The notes: generated from the sequence alone by a model not told the origin. 64,000 bases of DNA from Erythrobacter mangrovi (GCF_013260645.1 NZ_CP053921.1:2343289-2407288), one strand, 5' to 3'; positions 42,742 through 52,513 are shown, counted from the first letter of the stretch. Numbers and translations are program-made.

Positions 42742-43729
42742 ATTTACGGGGCGGCTCCGGCTCGAAACGCATCGCGTCCCATTGGGTCGCGGCATCGGCC
42801 TGATACATCACGCGCCGAGCCAGTATTCCGCCAAGCGATGCGTTCTCCTTCGCGCGTAGCCGACCGACCATCCTCGCGATGTCCGAACGCCGCACGTCGC
42901 TCGCTCCCAGGCGCCTGAGAATGCGCTCGACCACCCCGATCTCGATAATGCGCGGGTGCCCCCACTGGAAAAGGCAGGCACCATCTTGCCAGACGAGGGT
43001 GTCCATCACGCTGTCGATCCGTTCCTCGATCACCTCTTCCGCTTCGGCGAGGTGCCGCGCCGAAGCGGCAATGGCGAGTGGGTCTAGCCAGGGCAACTCG
43101 GCGATGGCCTTGCGCATGCGGACTCGATCGAATCCTTCATCCTCATTCGAGGGGTCCTGGGCAGCGGCAAAGCCTGAAGCGGCAACGATGTCGGCCAGTT
43201 CACGCCTTCGCCAGTCGAGCAAGGGCCTGATAACTGCCAGCTCCGCGGAAGTACCGCGAGGCGCCAGGGCGGAGGTCGGCCGTACTCCGGCAAGGCCCGA
43301 CAGACCGCTGCCCCGATTGAGCCGCATCAGAAGCGTTTCAGCCTGGTCGTCCGCATGATGCGCGGTGGCGAAAGCGAGCACGCCTTGCTGCGCGAAATGC
43401 GTGCCGAGTGCGTCGTATCGAGCAGTGCGCGCTTCAGCCTGCAGGTTTCCCGGAGCGACCTCCACAGTGAGGATCGCATGCGGCACACCAAGTGTGGCAC
43501 AGATCCGGGCAGCCTCACGCGCTTCCTCAGCGCTTCCCCTTCTTAACCCATGATCGACCGTGGCTGCCTCGACCCGCCCCGGAAAGGCGGCCTGCGCGAG
43601 GAGAGTCAATGCCAGGCTGTCGGGCCCGCCGGACAAGGCGACGCCAAGGCAGGTATCGCCTCTCTCAGGCTCCCACAACCGCAGGCAATCTTGGCGAAAC
43701 CGCTCGACCAGAAGCGGATCCGGCGTCAC
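42734..43729 (-). CDS. tilS: tRNA(Ile)-lysidine synthetase
   Basis: 331 aa. Modifies C34 of tRNA-Ile(CAU) to lysidine, an essential step for AUA decoding. The ATP pyrophosphatase P-loop motif 'VALSGGPDSLAL' is at residues 30-41, with 'TVDHGLRRGS' and 'TAHHADDQAETLLMRLNRGS' following. It is short (no extended C-terminal domains). GTG start, 1 nt after the stop of the CpoB-like gene, so translation is probably coupled. Confidence 0.93.
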   Translation of the reverse strand: MTPDPLLVERFRQDCLRLWEPERGDTCLGVALSGGPDSLALTLLAQAAFPGRVEAATVDHGLRRGSAEEAREAARICATLGVPHAILTVEVAPGNLQAEARTARYDALGTHFAQQGVLAFATAHHADDQAETLLMRLNRGSGLSGLAGVRPTSALAPRGTSAELAVIRPLLDWRRRELADIVAASGFAAAQDPSNEDEGFDRVRMRKAIAELPWLDPLAIAASARHLAEAEEVIEERIDSVMDTLVWQDGACLFQWGHPRIIEIGVVERILRRLGASDVRRSDIARMVGRLRAKENASLGGILARRVMYQADAATQWDAMRFEPEPPRKSR

Positions 43730-43730
43730 G

Positions 43731-44660
43731 TCAGCCGCACTTCACCTTGGCTCGATCGGCGTCGTACTGCGTCTGCAGGCGACCCGTGGCGAGCGCCGGA
43801 TAGGTCTCCGAGAACTCGGCCAGCGCGATACACGCACGCTTGGTATCCTTGAGAGCGATCATCGCTTCGGCGAGATACAGCAGGCTGTCGCCAGCGCGTG
43901 CACCGTTCTTGTCGGCCTGGTAGTTCTTGAGGAACCAGGGCGCCGCCTCCTTGGGCTTGCCATCGTCGAGATAGGCGCGACCGAGCAGGTTGCGAGCATA
44001 GCTGATGCGTGCATGGGTCGGGTATTTCTCGACCATCATTGTCAGTTGCTGTTGCGCCTCGGGATAGAACTTGGCGTCCCACAGACGGAAGCCATAGCTG
44101 TACTCATCATCGCCGGCGTCATCGGTCTGCGGCTTGGCAATAGCCTGTACTGCGGCCAGGCGCTCGCTGCTCGGACCCACGGCGGCCGCGGGTTTGGCAG
44201 GTGACGTGGCTCCCATACGTTCAGCATTGCTCGACACGGCGCTGCTCGGCGGCGGAGGCGGCGGCGCAGATTCCGCAACCGCAGGCTTTGGGGAAGCCTC
44301 AAGCAAGGCCACTCGTTCAGTCAGGAGGCGCAGGGTATTCGTGTTCTCTTCAACCTGCGCAGTCTGTCGCTGGACCTGCGCTTCGAGCGCATCCAGGCGT
44401 GCCAAGATATCGGTCACTGCCGTGGTCGACGGGGTCGTCAGGGTCGATGTGGTACTCGGCTGAGCCGTGATCTCAGGCTCGAAGAACCGGCCATCCCCAC
44501 CCGGGAAGACCTTGCGCTGCAACGCACGCACCTCGGCTTCGAGGCGGCGAATACGCGTGTCGGCACTTTCGTTCTGTGCCGCAGCAGGAATACTTGTGGC
44601 CAGCAGCGCGACCAGCGCGCCACCAAGGCCCACCGTGCGAAGGGTTCGTCCGAAGATCAT
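43731..44660 (-). CDS. CpoB/YbgF-like TPR protein (Tol-Pal system cell division coordinator)
   Basis: 309 aa exported protein with a signal peptide (cleavage near AAA-QN, residue 28). An N-terminal coiled coil ('TRIRRLEAEVRALQRKV', later 'ILARLDALEAQVQRQTAQVE') is followed by a Pro/Ser linker, then TPRs ('YSYGFRLWDAKFYPEAQQQL', 'RISYARNLLGRAYLDDGKPK', 'DSLLYLAEAMIALKDTKRAC'). This is the layout of CpoB, which links Tol-Pal with peptidoglycan synthesis at division. No tol or pal genes adjoin; tilS follows directly. Confidence 0.85.
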   Translation of the reverse strand: MIFGRTLRTVGLGGALVALLATSIPAAAQNESADTRIRRLEAEVRALQRKVFPGGDGRFFEPEITAQPSTTSTLTTPSTTAVTDILARLDALEAQVQRQTAQVEENTNTLRLLTERVALLEASPKPAVAESAPPPPPPSSAVSSNAERMGATSPAKPAAAVGPSSERLAAVQAIAKPQTDDAGDDEYSYGFRLWDAKFYPEAQQQLTMMVEKYPTHARISYARNLLGRAYLDDGKPKEAAPWFLKNYQADKNGARAGDSLLYLAEAMIALKDTKRACIALAEFSETYPALATGRLQTQYDADRAKVKCG

Positions 44661-44780
44661 CGGTGAGGCTCCTCGTGGGATATCCGTAGCTTGAGAAAGT
44701 GCCCTAGGCCCACGAATCTGTCGAGGGCATGAAGCGGGCTTTTCCCCTTGTGATGGGGTGCGAAAGAGAAGGCTTCAGCG

Positions 44781-45632
44781 TCAGGTTGGCGGAGAAGCAG
44801 GTGCCGAAGGTGAAGACACCTGAGACGATGCAGCCGTCGACGCCGGAGGTCTCGCCAATAGGGCCGTAGCCGTAACCGGTACATCGGAGACGGTTTCGTC
44901 CTTTTCGGAAAGGCGCGGCACGGACTTGCCCCCAACCGTGATGGCGAAGGCATATGGCCGCCCGGTGCGGATCTGAGGGTTCACCGCATCGGCGGGAATG
45001 GTGAAGGTATCCCCCCTGGCCATGATACCTTCAAACAGGCGCTCGCCCTCGCCATCATAAAAGCGGACCCAGGTACCGTCGACTTCATTGGTGAAAACGA
45101 CCGGATCGCTGACAGTTGGCTGCACGGCTTCGAGGACAGGGCTTATCGTCGCAGGAGACGCGGCGGCTACAGGCACGCTCTCTTCGCGCAAGGGAGCAGG
45201 ATCGATACCCGGCGCAAAGTAACTTTGGTAGAAGGCATAAACCCCGGCGAGCAGCAGCAGCGTCGCCAGCAAGGCGAACCACGCCAGCCCACGATCCGGC
45301 ACGCGTGCGGGATCGCCAGGTTCGAAACGGGCAGCGACACCGCGATCATCGGAGGCGCCTGCGGCCAGTTCCTCACGGACCTGGGCCATGATTTCATGCT
45401 CGTCGAGGCCCACGGCCCGCGCGAAGGTCCGGCTGAAGCCGATCGCATAGGTGCGCGAAGGGAGTGTGGAGAACTTGCCTTCCTCGATCGATTGCAGATG
45501 CCTTTGAGGTATGCGTGTTTCCGCCGCAACCTGCGCGATCTCAAGCCCGGCTTTCTCCCGCGCCACGCGCAGCCGCGAACCAACGCTATCGGCTCCTGCT
45601 CCCGTTCCTTCGACGATGTCGTCTTCTTCCAT
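44781..45632 (-). CDS. RodZ-like HTH and DUF4115 membrane protein
   Basis: 283 aa. Residues about 18-85 form an HTH_25/XRE-like domain ('LRVAREKAGLEIAQVAAETR', 'SRTYAIGFSRTFARAVGLDE'). One transmembrane helix lies near 117-137 ('LAWFALLATLLLLAGVYAF'). The periplasmic part ends in a DUF4115 domain ('VDGTWVRFYDGEGERLFEGI'). This is the RodZ architecture, linking MreB to the cell wall. Start at 45632 chosen because the HTH starts just after; the longer frame adds an unrelated leader. Clustered with CpoB and ptsP on the minus strand. Confidence 0.85.
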   Translation of the reverse strand: MEEDDIVEGTGAGADSVGSRLRVAREKAGLEIAQVAAETRIPQRHLQSIEEGKFSTLPSRTYAIGFSRTFARAVGLDEHEIMAQVREELAAGASDDRGVAARFEPGDPARVPDRGLAWFALLATLLLLAGVYAFYQSYFAPGIDPAPLREESVPVAAASPATISPVLEAVQPTVSDPVVFTNEVDGTWVRFYDGEGERLFEGIMARGDTFTIPADAVNPQIRTGRPYAFAITVGGKSVPRLSEKDETVSDVPVTATALLARPPASTAASSQVSSPSAPASPPT

Positions 45633-45773
45633 GGAATTCCCGATTTGCGACCCGGCGGAGAAATCCGCCTCTGACCCGGTGCCCCTTGAAAGCGAAGCGG
45701 GGCAGCACCTGTCAAGCGCTGCACCTACCACGAAAAACACAAACCGGCGAACTGCTTCACAGCTGCGACGAAA

Positions 45774-48044
45774 TTAGTCGGCTTCAATCCCGCGTTCGTC
45801 GGCCCAGGCCTTCAGCGCAGCGCGCATGTCCGCTGGCGGACTTGCCAACCAAGCACTCATTTGCTCGCCGATCTCGTTCAGGTCGACCTTGCGCACCAGT
45901 TCCTTGATCGGGCCGACTGCCGCAGGCGTGATCGACAGGCGACGGTATCCGATGCCCAACATTGCGAGGGCCTCCAATCGGCGGCCACCCATTTCACCGC
46001 ATACGCTGAGGCGCACCGGATAGCCTTCAACCCCACGCACCACGCGTTGAAGGAAACGCAGGATCGCCGGGCTCAGCCAGTCATAGCGTTCCGCCAATTT
46101 GGGGTTGGCGCGATCCGCGGCGAAGAGGAACTGGGTCAGGTCATTGGTCCCGACCGAAATGAAGGACAGGCGCGGAACGATCTGCTCGAGCACTTCGGCC
46201 AGTGCCGGTACTTCGAGCATACAGCCATATTCGATGGCTTCGGGCAGCAGCCTGCGGCGACCACGCAGGAATTCGAGCTGCTCTTCGAAGACCTCCTTCG
46301 CCGCGTCGAATTCCCAGGGCTCGGAAACCATCGGGAACATTACGGAAAGCTGGCGCCCGGCCGCCGCTTCCAGCAGCGCGCGAGCCTGGGCCTTGAGCAA
46401 GCCTTCGCGTTCAAGCGAGAGCCGCAGCGCGCGCCAGCCCATCGCCGGGTTCTCGTCCCGCTCGGCCACCTGCGAATTGAGGTAGGGAACCGCCTTGTCG
46501 CCACCTATGTCGACCGTGCGGAATATCACCGGCTTGTCGCCTGCAGCATCGAGCACATCTCGATAGAGCCGCATCTGCCGATCACGTGCTGGCAATGTGG
46601 CCGATACGAGGAACTGGAACTCGGTGCGGAACAGTCCAACACCATCGGCCCCGGTCATCGCGAGCGAACTCATGTCGTCGCGCAGTCCCGCGTTCATCAT
46701 CACGGTAATGCGCGTGCCATCACGGGTGAAAGGCTCGACATCGCGCAGCTCGGCATAGGCTGCCTGGCGTTCACGGTTCTTGGCGAAGCGAGTATCGAGG
46801 GCGTCGAGCAAGGCCTGCCCAGGGCGCAGCGTTACCAGACCGCGGTCGGCATCGAGCAAAACCTGATCGCCTTCGCTGACCTGCGACAACACACCTGTCG
46901 CACGACCCAGCACGGGAATACCCATAGCGCGTGCCACGATAACGACATGGGAGGTGAGCGAACCTTCTTCGAGCACCACGCCCTTCAAGCGACGGCGATC
47001 ATACTCAAGCAGTTCGGCCGGACCGAGGTTGCGCGCGATGAGGATCGAGTCGCGACGCAGGCCCTGCGTCGCAGCCGTGCCCAACTGGCCCGAAACGATG
47101 CGCAACAAGCGGTTCGAGAGGTCTTCAAGATCGTGCATGCGATCCGCCAGCAACGGATCGTCGATTTCGCGCATCCGCATCCGGGTGCGTTGCTGCACGC
47201 GTTCGATCGCCGCCTCTGCCGTCAGTCCGCTATCGATCGCCTCGTTGATGCGGCGGCTCCAACCTTCGTCATAGGCGAACATCTTGTAGGTCTCGAGCAC
47301 CTCGACATGCTCGCCGCCCTTGCCGAATTCGGGTTCTTTGCCGAGCTGGTCGATCTGCTCGCGCATCTTGTCGAAGGCGCGGTAGACGCGCTGGCGCTCC
47401 GCCTCGATGTCTTCGGCCACCACCTGATCGATCTCGATCCTTGGCTGGTGGAACACCGCCTGCCCGGTCGCCAGGCCCTTAACGAGGATGAGTCCTTCGA
47501 GCACCTCTGTCTCGGTATTCGCATTCCCGAGATCGATCGCCTCTACATCGTCAACCAGTTCCTTGTGCGCGATGAGTTCCGACAGCACCATGGCGGTGGT
47601 CTGGAGCGCCTCGATCTCAACCTCTTCGTACCGCCGGGGATCGGCATGCTGCACGCACAACACGCCAACGGCACGCTCGCGATAGACGATCGGTACCCCG
47701 GCAAAGGAATGGAACTTTTCTTCCCCCGTTTCAGGGCGATAGAGGAAGTCAGGATGCGCCTTGGCTTCTGCCAGGTTGAGCGTTTCGATATTGCGCGCGA
47801 TCGCACCGACGAGGCCTTCAGATAGCCCCATACGGGTTATGTGGACGGCATCCGGATTGAGGCCCTGCGTAGCGTAGAGTTCGAGCGCACCCTGGCGCAG
47901 CAGGTAGATCGAGCAGACTTCCGAGTGCAGGCTTTCTGCGATCGTTTCGACCACGCGGTCCAGTTTGTATTGGGCGTGGGTTCGCCCAGCCATGATCTCG
48001 TGCAGGCGGGTGAGGATCTGGCGGGCGGAGGCTGCGGCGGACAT
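45774..48044 (-). CDS. ptsP: phosphoenolpyruvate--protein phosphotransferase PtsP (nitrogen PTS enzyme I)
   Basis: 756 aa. An N-terminal GAF domain (about 1-155; 'SLHSEVCSIYLLRQGALELY') precedes the PTS enzyme I domains. The phospho-accepting His366 is in 'GSLTSHVVIVARAMGIP'; 'DGVGLFRTEFQFL' and 'LSVCGEMGG' are the PEP-binding C-terminal motifs. The GAF domain identifies EI-Ntr rather than sugar PTS EI. It regulates by phosphorelay to NPr and EIIA-Ntr; those genes are not in this window. No other PTS gene is near. Confidence 0.95.
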   Translation of the reverse strand: MSAAASARQILTRLHEIMAGRTHAQYKLDRVVETIAESLHSEVCSIYLLRQGALELYATQGLNPDAVHITRMGLSEGLVGAIARNIETLNLAEAKAHPDFLYRPETGEEKFHSFAGVPIVYRERAVGVLCVQHADPRRYEEVEIEALQTTAMVLSELIAHKELVDDVEAIDLGNANTETEVLEGLILVKGLATGQAVFHQPRIEIDQVVAEDIEAERQRVYRAFDKMREQIDQLGKEPEFGKGGEHVEVLETYKMFAYDEGWSRRINEAIDSGLTAEAAIERVQQRTRMRMREIDDPLLADRMHDLEDLSNRLLRIVSGQLGTAATQGLRRDSILIARNLGPAELLEYDRRRLKGVVLEEGSLTSHVVIVARAMGIPVLGRATGVLSQVSEGDQVLLDADRGLVTLRPGQALLDALDTRFAKNRERQAAYAELRDVEPFTRDGTRITVMMNAGLRDDMSSLAMTGADGVGLFRTEFQFLVSATLPARDRQMRLYRDVLDAAGDKPVIFRTVDIGGDKAVPYLNSQVAERDENPAMGWRALRLSLEREGLLKAQARALLEAAAGRQLSVMFPMVSEPWEFDAAKEVFEEQLEFLRGRRRLLPEAIEYGCMLEVPALAEVLEQIVPRLSFISVGTNDLTQFLFAADRANPKLAERYDWLSPAILRFLQRVVRGVEGYPVRLSVCGEMGGRRLEALAMLGIGYRRLSITPAAVGPIKELVRKVDLNEIGEQMSAWLASPPADMRAALKAWADERGIEAD

Positions 48045-48115
48045 AAGCCGAGCCTATAGCAAAAATAGGGGTTTGCGGAAGCGGGGCTGGGGGCCCCGCA
48101 TCCGCTTGTACCCGA

Positions 48116-48271
48116 TCAGCAGCTTGCCAGTTCTTCCTTGATACGGAGCTTCTGCTTCTTGAGCTGCTGGATCATCGCTACGTCGGGCGCGGGTCGCGAT
48201 TGCTCGGCGTGGAGGCGTGCCTCGAGACCGGCATGCTTGGCTTTCAGCGCTTCGACATGGGATGATTGCAT
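48116..48271 (-). CDS. DUF465 family small protein
   Basis: 51 aa, highly charged and helical: 'EALKAKHAGLEARLHAEQSR' then 'MIQQLKKQKLRIKEELASC'. DUF465 (YdcH-like) proteins are short coiled coils of unknown function. AAGGAG lies 8 nt before the ATG. A second DUF465 gene is divergently transcribed 155 nt away. Confidence 0.83.
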   Translation of the reverse strand: MQSSHVEALKAKHAGLEARLHAEQSRPAPDVAMIQQLKKQKLRIKEELASC

Positions 48272-48426
48272 AGAGCTGTCTCCTTTGCGGGTTAGTTGCG
48301 ACCCCAAGAAGCGACTCGTGCCAGCGCGGCACGGGCCGCAGACCAAGTATCAAACCATACAATTGCCGATTTACAAACACCCGATCTTGGGGCCATGCGA
48401 CGAAGCGAGATTCGGGAAGGGCAAGC

Positions 48427-48636
48427 GTGAACGAGCAGGAGCTGCGCAAGAGACTGGAGATGCTCCGCACCGAGCATCGCGATCTCGACGTGGCCATCGC
48501 CGCGCTGAGCGAAGCGGGCGAACGCAACGGCTTCGTCGACCAGCTCCAGATCGCCCGGCTGAAGAAGCGCAAGCTCCAGCTCAAGGACCGTATCGCCCTG
48601 ATCGAAGATACGCTGGTTCCCGACATCATCGCCTGA
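48427..48636 (+). CDS. DUF465 family small protein
   Basis: 69 aa helical coiled-coil protein: 'LRKRLEMLRTEHRDLDVAIA' and 'QIARLKKRKLQLKDRIALIE', the family signature IARLKKRKLxLKD. GTG start behind GGGAAGGGC. It is divergent from another DUF465 gene and precedes the RcdA-like gene, which is a frequent order in sphingomonads as far as I recall. Confidence 0.83.
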   Translation: MNEQELRKRLEMLRTEHRDLDVAIAALSEAGERNGFVDQLQIARLKKRKLQLKDRIALIEDTLVPDIIA

Positions 48637-48714
48637 AAGGCTGGTGCGTTCCAGCCCGGGACAGGCGAATCAGCAAAGCTAGCCAGCCTTGTAACAAGAG
48701 CGTAACCAAGCTGC

Positions 48715-49173
48715 ATGTCGTCACGCGATATCAGCGAAGAGATCATCGAGGACCTCTACGCAGAGGCTCTTCTGCTTGCCGATGACGCGCGCGCCGTGTT
48801 CGACCTGCGCATGAACGTCGATATGGAAGGATCGAGCGACCTGCTGAGGATCGCCCTCTCGATTGAGGGTCTGCGCACGACCACGCGCGTTATGCACGTG
48901 CTCGCCTGGTTGCTTAACCAGCGCGCTTACCTTTCGGGCGAACTGACCGAGAGCCAGCTACGGCGACACAATACCTTGCCAGACGAGCGCCTCGCCGATC
49001 CTGCCAATCTCGCGCTGCTGGAACCCGAGACCCGCGAACTGATCCACGAGAGCGAACGACTGCATGCGCGAGTCGCCCGGCTCGACCATGATTGGCGACA
49101 ACAGCGCGATGCCACCGACACGCCCATACAGGCAATGCAGGGCCGGATCGCACAGGCTTTCGGCCAGCGGTAA
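48715..49173 (+). CDS. DUF1465 family protein, RcdA-like (regulator of CtrA degradation)
   Basis: 152 aa, soluble and helical. 'YAEALLLADDARAVFDLRMN' and 'EGLRTTTRVMHVLAWLLNQR' fit DUF1465, the family that includes Caulobacter RcdA, an adaptor in ClpXP-dependent degradation of the cell-cycle regulator CtrA. Adaptor activity here is inferred from family only. It starts 78 nt after the DUF465 gene and ends 4 nt before the glpK stop. Confidence 0.78.
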   Translation: MSSRDISEEIIEDLYAEALLLADDARAVFDLRMNVDMEGSSDLLRIALSIEGLRTTTRVMHVLAWLLNQRAYLSGELTESQLRRHNTLPDERLADPANLALLEPETRELIHESERLHARVARLDHDWRQQRDATDTPIQAMQGRIAQAFGQR

Positions 49174-49177
49174 TCTC

Positions 49178-50641
49178 TCAGGCGGCCGCACGGGCGCGGG
49201 CATAGCGCTCCAAGCGACTGTTTCGGGTCTTCTCATCCATCTGTGGCGTGAAACAGCGGGTCTTGCCGCGCATGGTCGCCGCCGCTTCGGCCAAGCTGGC
49301 GTGAACCCCCACCCCCACAGACGCCAGCATCGCGGCTCCCAGCGCGGTGGTCTCGACAAAATCGGGCCGTTCGACCTCGAGGTCGAGGATGTCGGCAAGA
49401 TCCTGGGCCATCCAGTCATTGGCGCTCATCCCCCCATCGATCCTCAGACGGGACCATGGTGCGCCATCCGCGGCGAATGCCGTTGCGAGGTCGTGGGTCT
49501 GGTGCGCCATTGCCTCAAGCGCGGCCCGCGCAATCTGTGCCTTTCCGCTGGCGAAACTGAGCCCGGCGATGACACCGCGCGCTTCGGGCTGCCAATGCGG
49601 GGCTCCGAGGCCCGCCAGGGCAGGCACAATGATCACCTCCCCACTATCAGGGATCGAACGGGCAAGCTCTTCGGTTTCGGCAGCGGTCCCGATCAGGCCC
49701 AACTGGTCGCGGAGGTACTGGACGAGGCTTCCGGCAACGAAGCAGGAACCCTCGATCGCATAAGTCCGCACGCCATTTTCCTGGTAGAGCACCGTACCCA
49801 GCAGGCGATTGTCCGAATGCGGGATGTCCTGACCCTTGTTGGTCAGCACGAAGGATCCGGTCCCATATGTCGCCTTGGTCTCGCCGAAGGACAGGCAGCC
49901 CTGCCCGATGGTCGCCGACTGCTGGTCACCCACGAGCCCGCAGATCGGGACCTCCGCTCCAAACCAGTCCGCCTGGGCCACCGCCAGCATGCCGTGCGTG
50001 TCGACCACCTCGGGCAACACTGCGCGAGGAACGCCGATGAGTTCGCAGAGACCTTCGTCAAACTGCGCCCCGTCGAGCGCGAGCAGGAGCGTGCGGCTGG
50101 CGTTGCTCGCATCGGTGATGTGGGTCCCGCCAGAGAGCTTCCACACCAGCCAGCTTTCAACCGTGCCCATTGCCAGCGTACCCGCGTCGGCGGCGGCGCG
50201 AACATCCGCGCTTTTATCGAGCAACCAGCGCATCTTGGTCCCTGAAAAATAGGGATCAAGCAGCAGGCCGGTTTTGCGTTGCACCTCAGCTTCGTGGCCG
50301 AATTCCTTCAACCCGGCACAAAAATCCGCAGTGCGGCGATCCTGCCAAACGATCGCGCGAGCCAAGGGCCTGCCGGATTCGCGATTCCAGGCAACCACGG
50401 TCTCGCGCTGGTTGGTAATGCCGATCGCGGCAATGCTCTGTCCTGCAGCACCCACCGCCTGCCGAGCACAGGAGAGGGTCTTTTCCCAAATCTCCGAGGC
50501 GTCGTGTTCGACCCAGCCTGGCTCGGGATAATGCTGGGTGATCTCTTCCTGCGCGACTCGTTCAAGCGTTCCGTCGGGGGCAAAGATCATTGCCCTGGTG
50601 GAAGTAGTCCCTGCGTCCAGCACGAGGATACGGTTGGCCAT
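49178..50641 (-). CDS. glpK: glycerol kinase
   Basis: 487 aa FGGY kinase that makes glycerol-3-phosphate. 'VLDAGTTSTRAMIF' is the N-terminal phosphate loop; 'WQDRRTADFCAGL' and 'GLVGDQQSATIGQGC' are conserved glycerol-kinase blocks, and 'RIDGGMSANDWMAQ' is the C-terminal FGGY motif. Slightly shorter than E. coli GlpK. No glpF, glpD or glpR adjoins, so it is an isolated gene. GGGAG precedes the ATG. Confidence 0.95.
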   Translation of the reverse strand: MANRILVLDAGTTSTRAMIFAPDGTLERVAQEEITQHYPEPGWVEHDASEIWEKTLSCARQAVGAAGQSIAAIGITNQRETVVAWNRESGRPLARAIVWQDRRTADFCAGLKEFGHEAEVQRKTGLLLDPYFSGTKMRWLLDKSADVRAAADAGTLAMGTVESWLVWKLSGGTHITDASNASRTLLLALDGAQFDEGLCELIGVPRAVLPEVVDTHGMLAVAQADWFGAEVPICGLVGDQQSATIGQGCLSFGETKATYGTGSFVLTNKGQDIPHSDNRLLGTVLYQENGVRTYAIEGSCFVAGSLVQYLRDQLGLIGTAAETEELARSIPDSGEVIIVPALAGLGAPHWQPEARGVIAGLSFASGKAQIARAALEAMAHQTHDLATAFAADGAPWSRLRIDGGMSANDWMAQDLADILDLEVERPDFVETTALGAAMLASVGVGVHASLAEAAATMRGKTRCFTPQMDEKTRNSRLERYARARAAA

Positions 50642-50703
50642 GGTTTCTCCCTGTCATCCAGCGGCGCGTGACATGGGCCACTCGGTACCCCATATGCAAG
50701 TCT

Positions 50704-51579
50704 ATGGCAGGCGCTCCCCCCAAACCTTGGCCTACCGGCCAGGCGATGCAACTCGAACCGCTGGTGCGGCGCGTACTCGCGCCCAACCCCTCCCCCTACA
50801 CCTACACCGGGACGCAGACCTACATCGTCGGCCTGGGCGATGGTTGCGCGGTGATCGATCCCGGTCCCGACGATCCCGATCACTTGCTGGCTCTCGATGC
50901 AGCAATCGACGGAGAGCATGTCTGCGCCATCATGTGCACCCACACGCACCGCGACCATTCACCCGCGGCGAAGACGCTTGCCGCGCGGACCGGCGCACCG
51001 GTGGTCGGATGCGCGCGCCTGGTCCTCGACGACAGCGGCCCACGAGCCGATGCCGCGTTCGATCGCAGCTACGAACCCGACCGGGTGATGGAGGACGGCG
51101 AACAAATGACGGGTCCAGGCTGGACACTGACCGCGGTCGCGACGCCAGGCCATGTTTCGAACCACCTCTGCTTTGCGCTGGAGGAAAGTGGCGCACTGTT
51201 CACCGGCGATCACGTGATGGGCTGGTCGACCAGCGTGGTGATCCCGCCAGACGGAGACATGCGCGCCTATATGCAGAGCCTCGAGAAGCTCCAGGCGCGC
51301 GAGCAGGACCGCGTCTACTACCCCGCGCACGGCGAAGCGGTCGAGAAGCCGCACCAGCTCGTCCGCGGGATGATCGGCCACCGCCGCCAGCGCGAGAACC
51401 AAATCCTCCGCTTCCTCGGTGAAGGTCCGCATGCTGCCGCCGATTTCGTGCCGAAGATGTACAAGGGGCTCGACCCCAAGCTGCACAAGGCTGCGGAGAT
51501 GTCGGTCACTGCGCATCTGATCGATCTCGAGCGACGCGGGTTGGCCCTGCAGTCGGACGATATCTGGCGAACGATCTGA
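50704..51579 (+). CDS. metallo-beta-lactamase-fold hydrolase (LACTB2-like)
   Basis: 291 aa. The metal motif is 'THTHRDHSPAAK' (HxHxDH), followed by 'VATPGHVSNHLCF' and 'LFTGDHVMGWST', and a later 'YPAHGEAVE'. The C-terminal 90 residues contain a winged-helix-like region ('HKAAEMSVTAHLIDLERRG'), the layout of LACTB2-type RNA or thioester hydrolases. A glyoxalase-II-type reaction is possible. Start at 50704 is chosen; a longer frame from 50668 exists. It is divergent from glpK. Confidence 0.85.
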   Translation: MAGAPPKPWPTGQAMQLEPLVRRVLAPNPSPYTYTGTQTYIVGLGDGCAVIDPGPDDPDHLLALDAAIDGEHVCAIMCTHTHRDHSPAAKTLAARTGAPVVGCARLVLDDSGPRADAAFDRSYEPDRVMEDGEQMTGPGWTLTAVATPGHVSNHLCFALEESGALFTGDHVMGWSTSVVIPPDGDMRAYMQSLEKLQAREQDRVYYPAHGEAVEKPHQLVRGMIGHRRQRENQILRFLGEGPHAAADFVPKMYKGLDPKLHKAAEMSVTAHLIDLERRGLALQSDDIWRTI

Positions 51580-51730
51580 CAAAAGCAGCCAATCCTTCCG
51601 AATAAGTCGTTCGTCGTTTCGACAGGCAGGCGATTCCAGGCCGCCGAACGCCACTTCCCCTGATCCTCGCAGAGGCGTATTGGCACGACATTTCACGAAT
51701 GACGTGGGTCGCGCACAACCGGAGGGATTT

Positions 51731-52513
51731 ATGGCAACGTTAGCCGGCGCCCCCACGCGCCCTGCACACGATATCGCCGAGCGGCGGTTCTTCTTCATCA
51801 TGGCACTGGTGATGGCGACAGTCATCGTCGCCGGGTTCTCGTTGAACCTCGCGATGGGTCGTTCGACCTTCGACGTGCCGATAATCTATCACGTCCATGC
51901 CGGCGTATTTTTCAGCTGGGTGGCCATCTACGTCGCACAGAACGGCCTGATCGCGTCCAACAACGTGGCATTGCACCGGCGGCTCGGCATCATCGCCTTT
52001 CTATGGGTCCCACTGATGGTCGTGCTTGGCTTTGCCATCATGATCACCAGCCTGCGCCGCACCGGCGGACCGTTCTTCTTCGACCAGAACGAATTCCTGA
52101 TCAGCAACTCGCTGCAACTGGTGCTGTTCGCAACACTCGCATTCTCCGCCTTGCGCGCCCGTCGCTACACCGGCTGGCATCGCCGCCTGATGTTTTGCGC
52201 CATGGCAATCCTGACCGGTCCGGGCATCGGCCGGCTCCTGCCTATGCCATTGCTGATACCCAACGCCTGGCGAGCGGTTATCTTCATCCCGCTGATTTTC
52301 CCGATCATTACCATGGTGGTCGAAAAGCGGCGCACGGGCAGCATCCACCGCGCGTGGTATTGGGGCGTAGGCTCGGTGATCGTGGTACAGATCGTCTCAG
52401 ACATCATTGCCTACAGCACACTGGGCGTTTCGCTGACCGAGCAGGTTCTGGCCGGATCGCCTGGCGCAGAGCGCCCGATGGAGGCCTTCCTGCCGCCCGG
52501 CTTTACCATGTGA
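51731..52513 (+). CDS. polytopic membrane protein of unknown function
   Basis: 260 aa with about seven hydrophobic helices. The first follows 'AERRFFFIMALVMATVIVAG'; 'YHVHAGVFFSWVAIYVAQN' and 'NVALHRRLGIIAFLWVPLM' carry histidines that could bind haem or metal. No family is assigned with confidence. GGAGGGATTT precedes the ATG at 51731. The last 20 residues are hydrophilic. Not clearly coupled to neighbours. Confidence 0.75.
   Translation: MATLAGAPTRPAHDIAERRFFFIMALVMATVIVAGFSLNLAMGRSTFDVPIIYHVHAGVFFSWVAIYVAQNGLIASNNVALHRRLGIIAFLWVPLMVVLGFAIMITSLRRTGGPFFFDQNEFLISNSLQLVLFATLAFSALRARRYTGWHRRLMFCAMAILTGPGIGRLLPMPLLIPNAWRAVIFIPLIFPIITMVVEKRRTGSIHRAWYWGVGSVIVVQIVSDIIAYSTLGVSLTEQVLAGSPGAERPMEAFLPPGFTM

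Noticed and set aside
45861..47825. 654-codon open frame on the plus strand antisense to ptsP
   Set aside because: It is the antisense of a well-supported gene. High GC with few stop codons on the opposite strand gives many such frames; its protein is low in hydrophobic pattern and no domain is visible.
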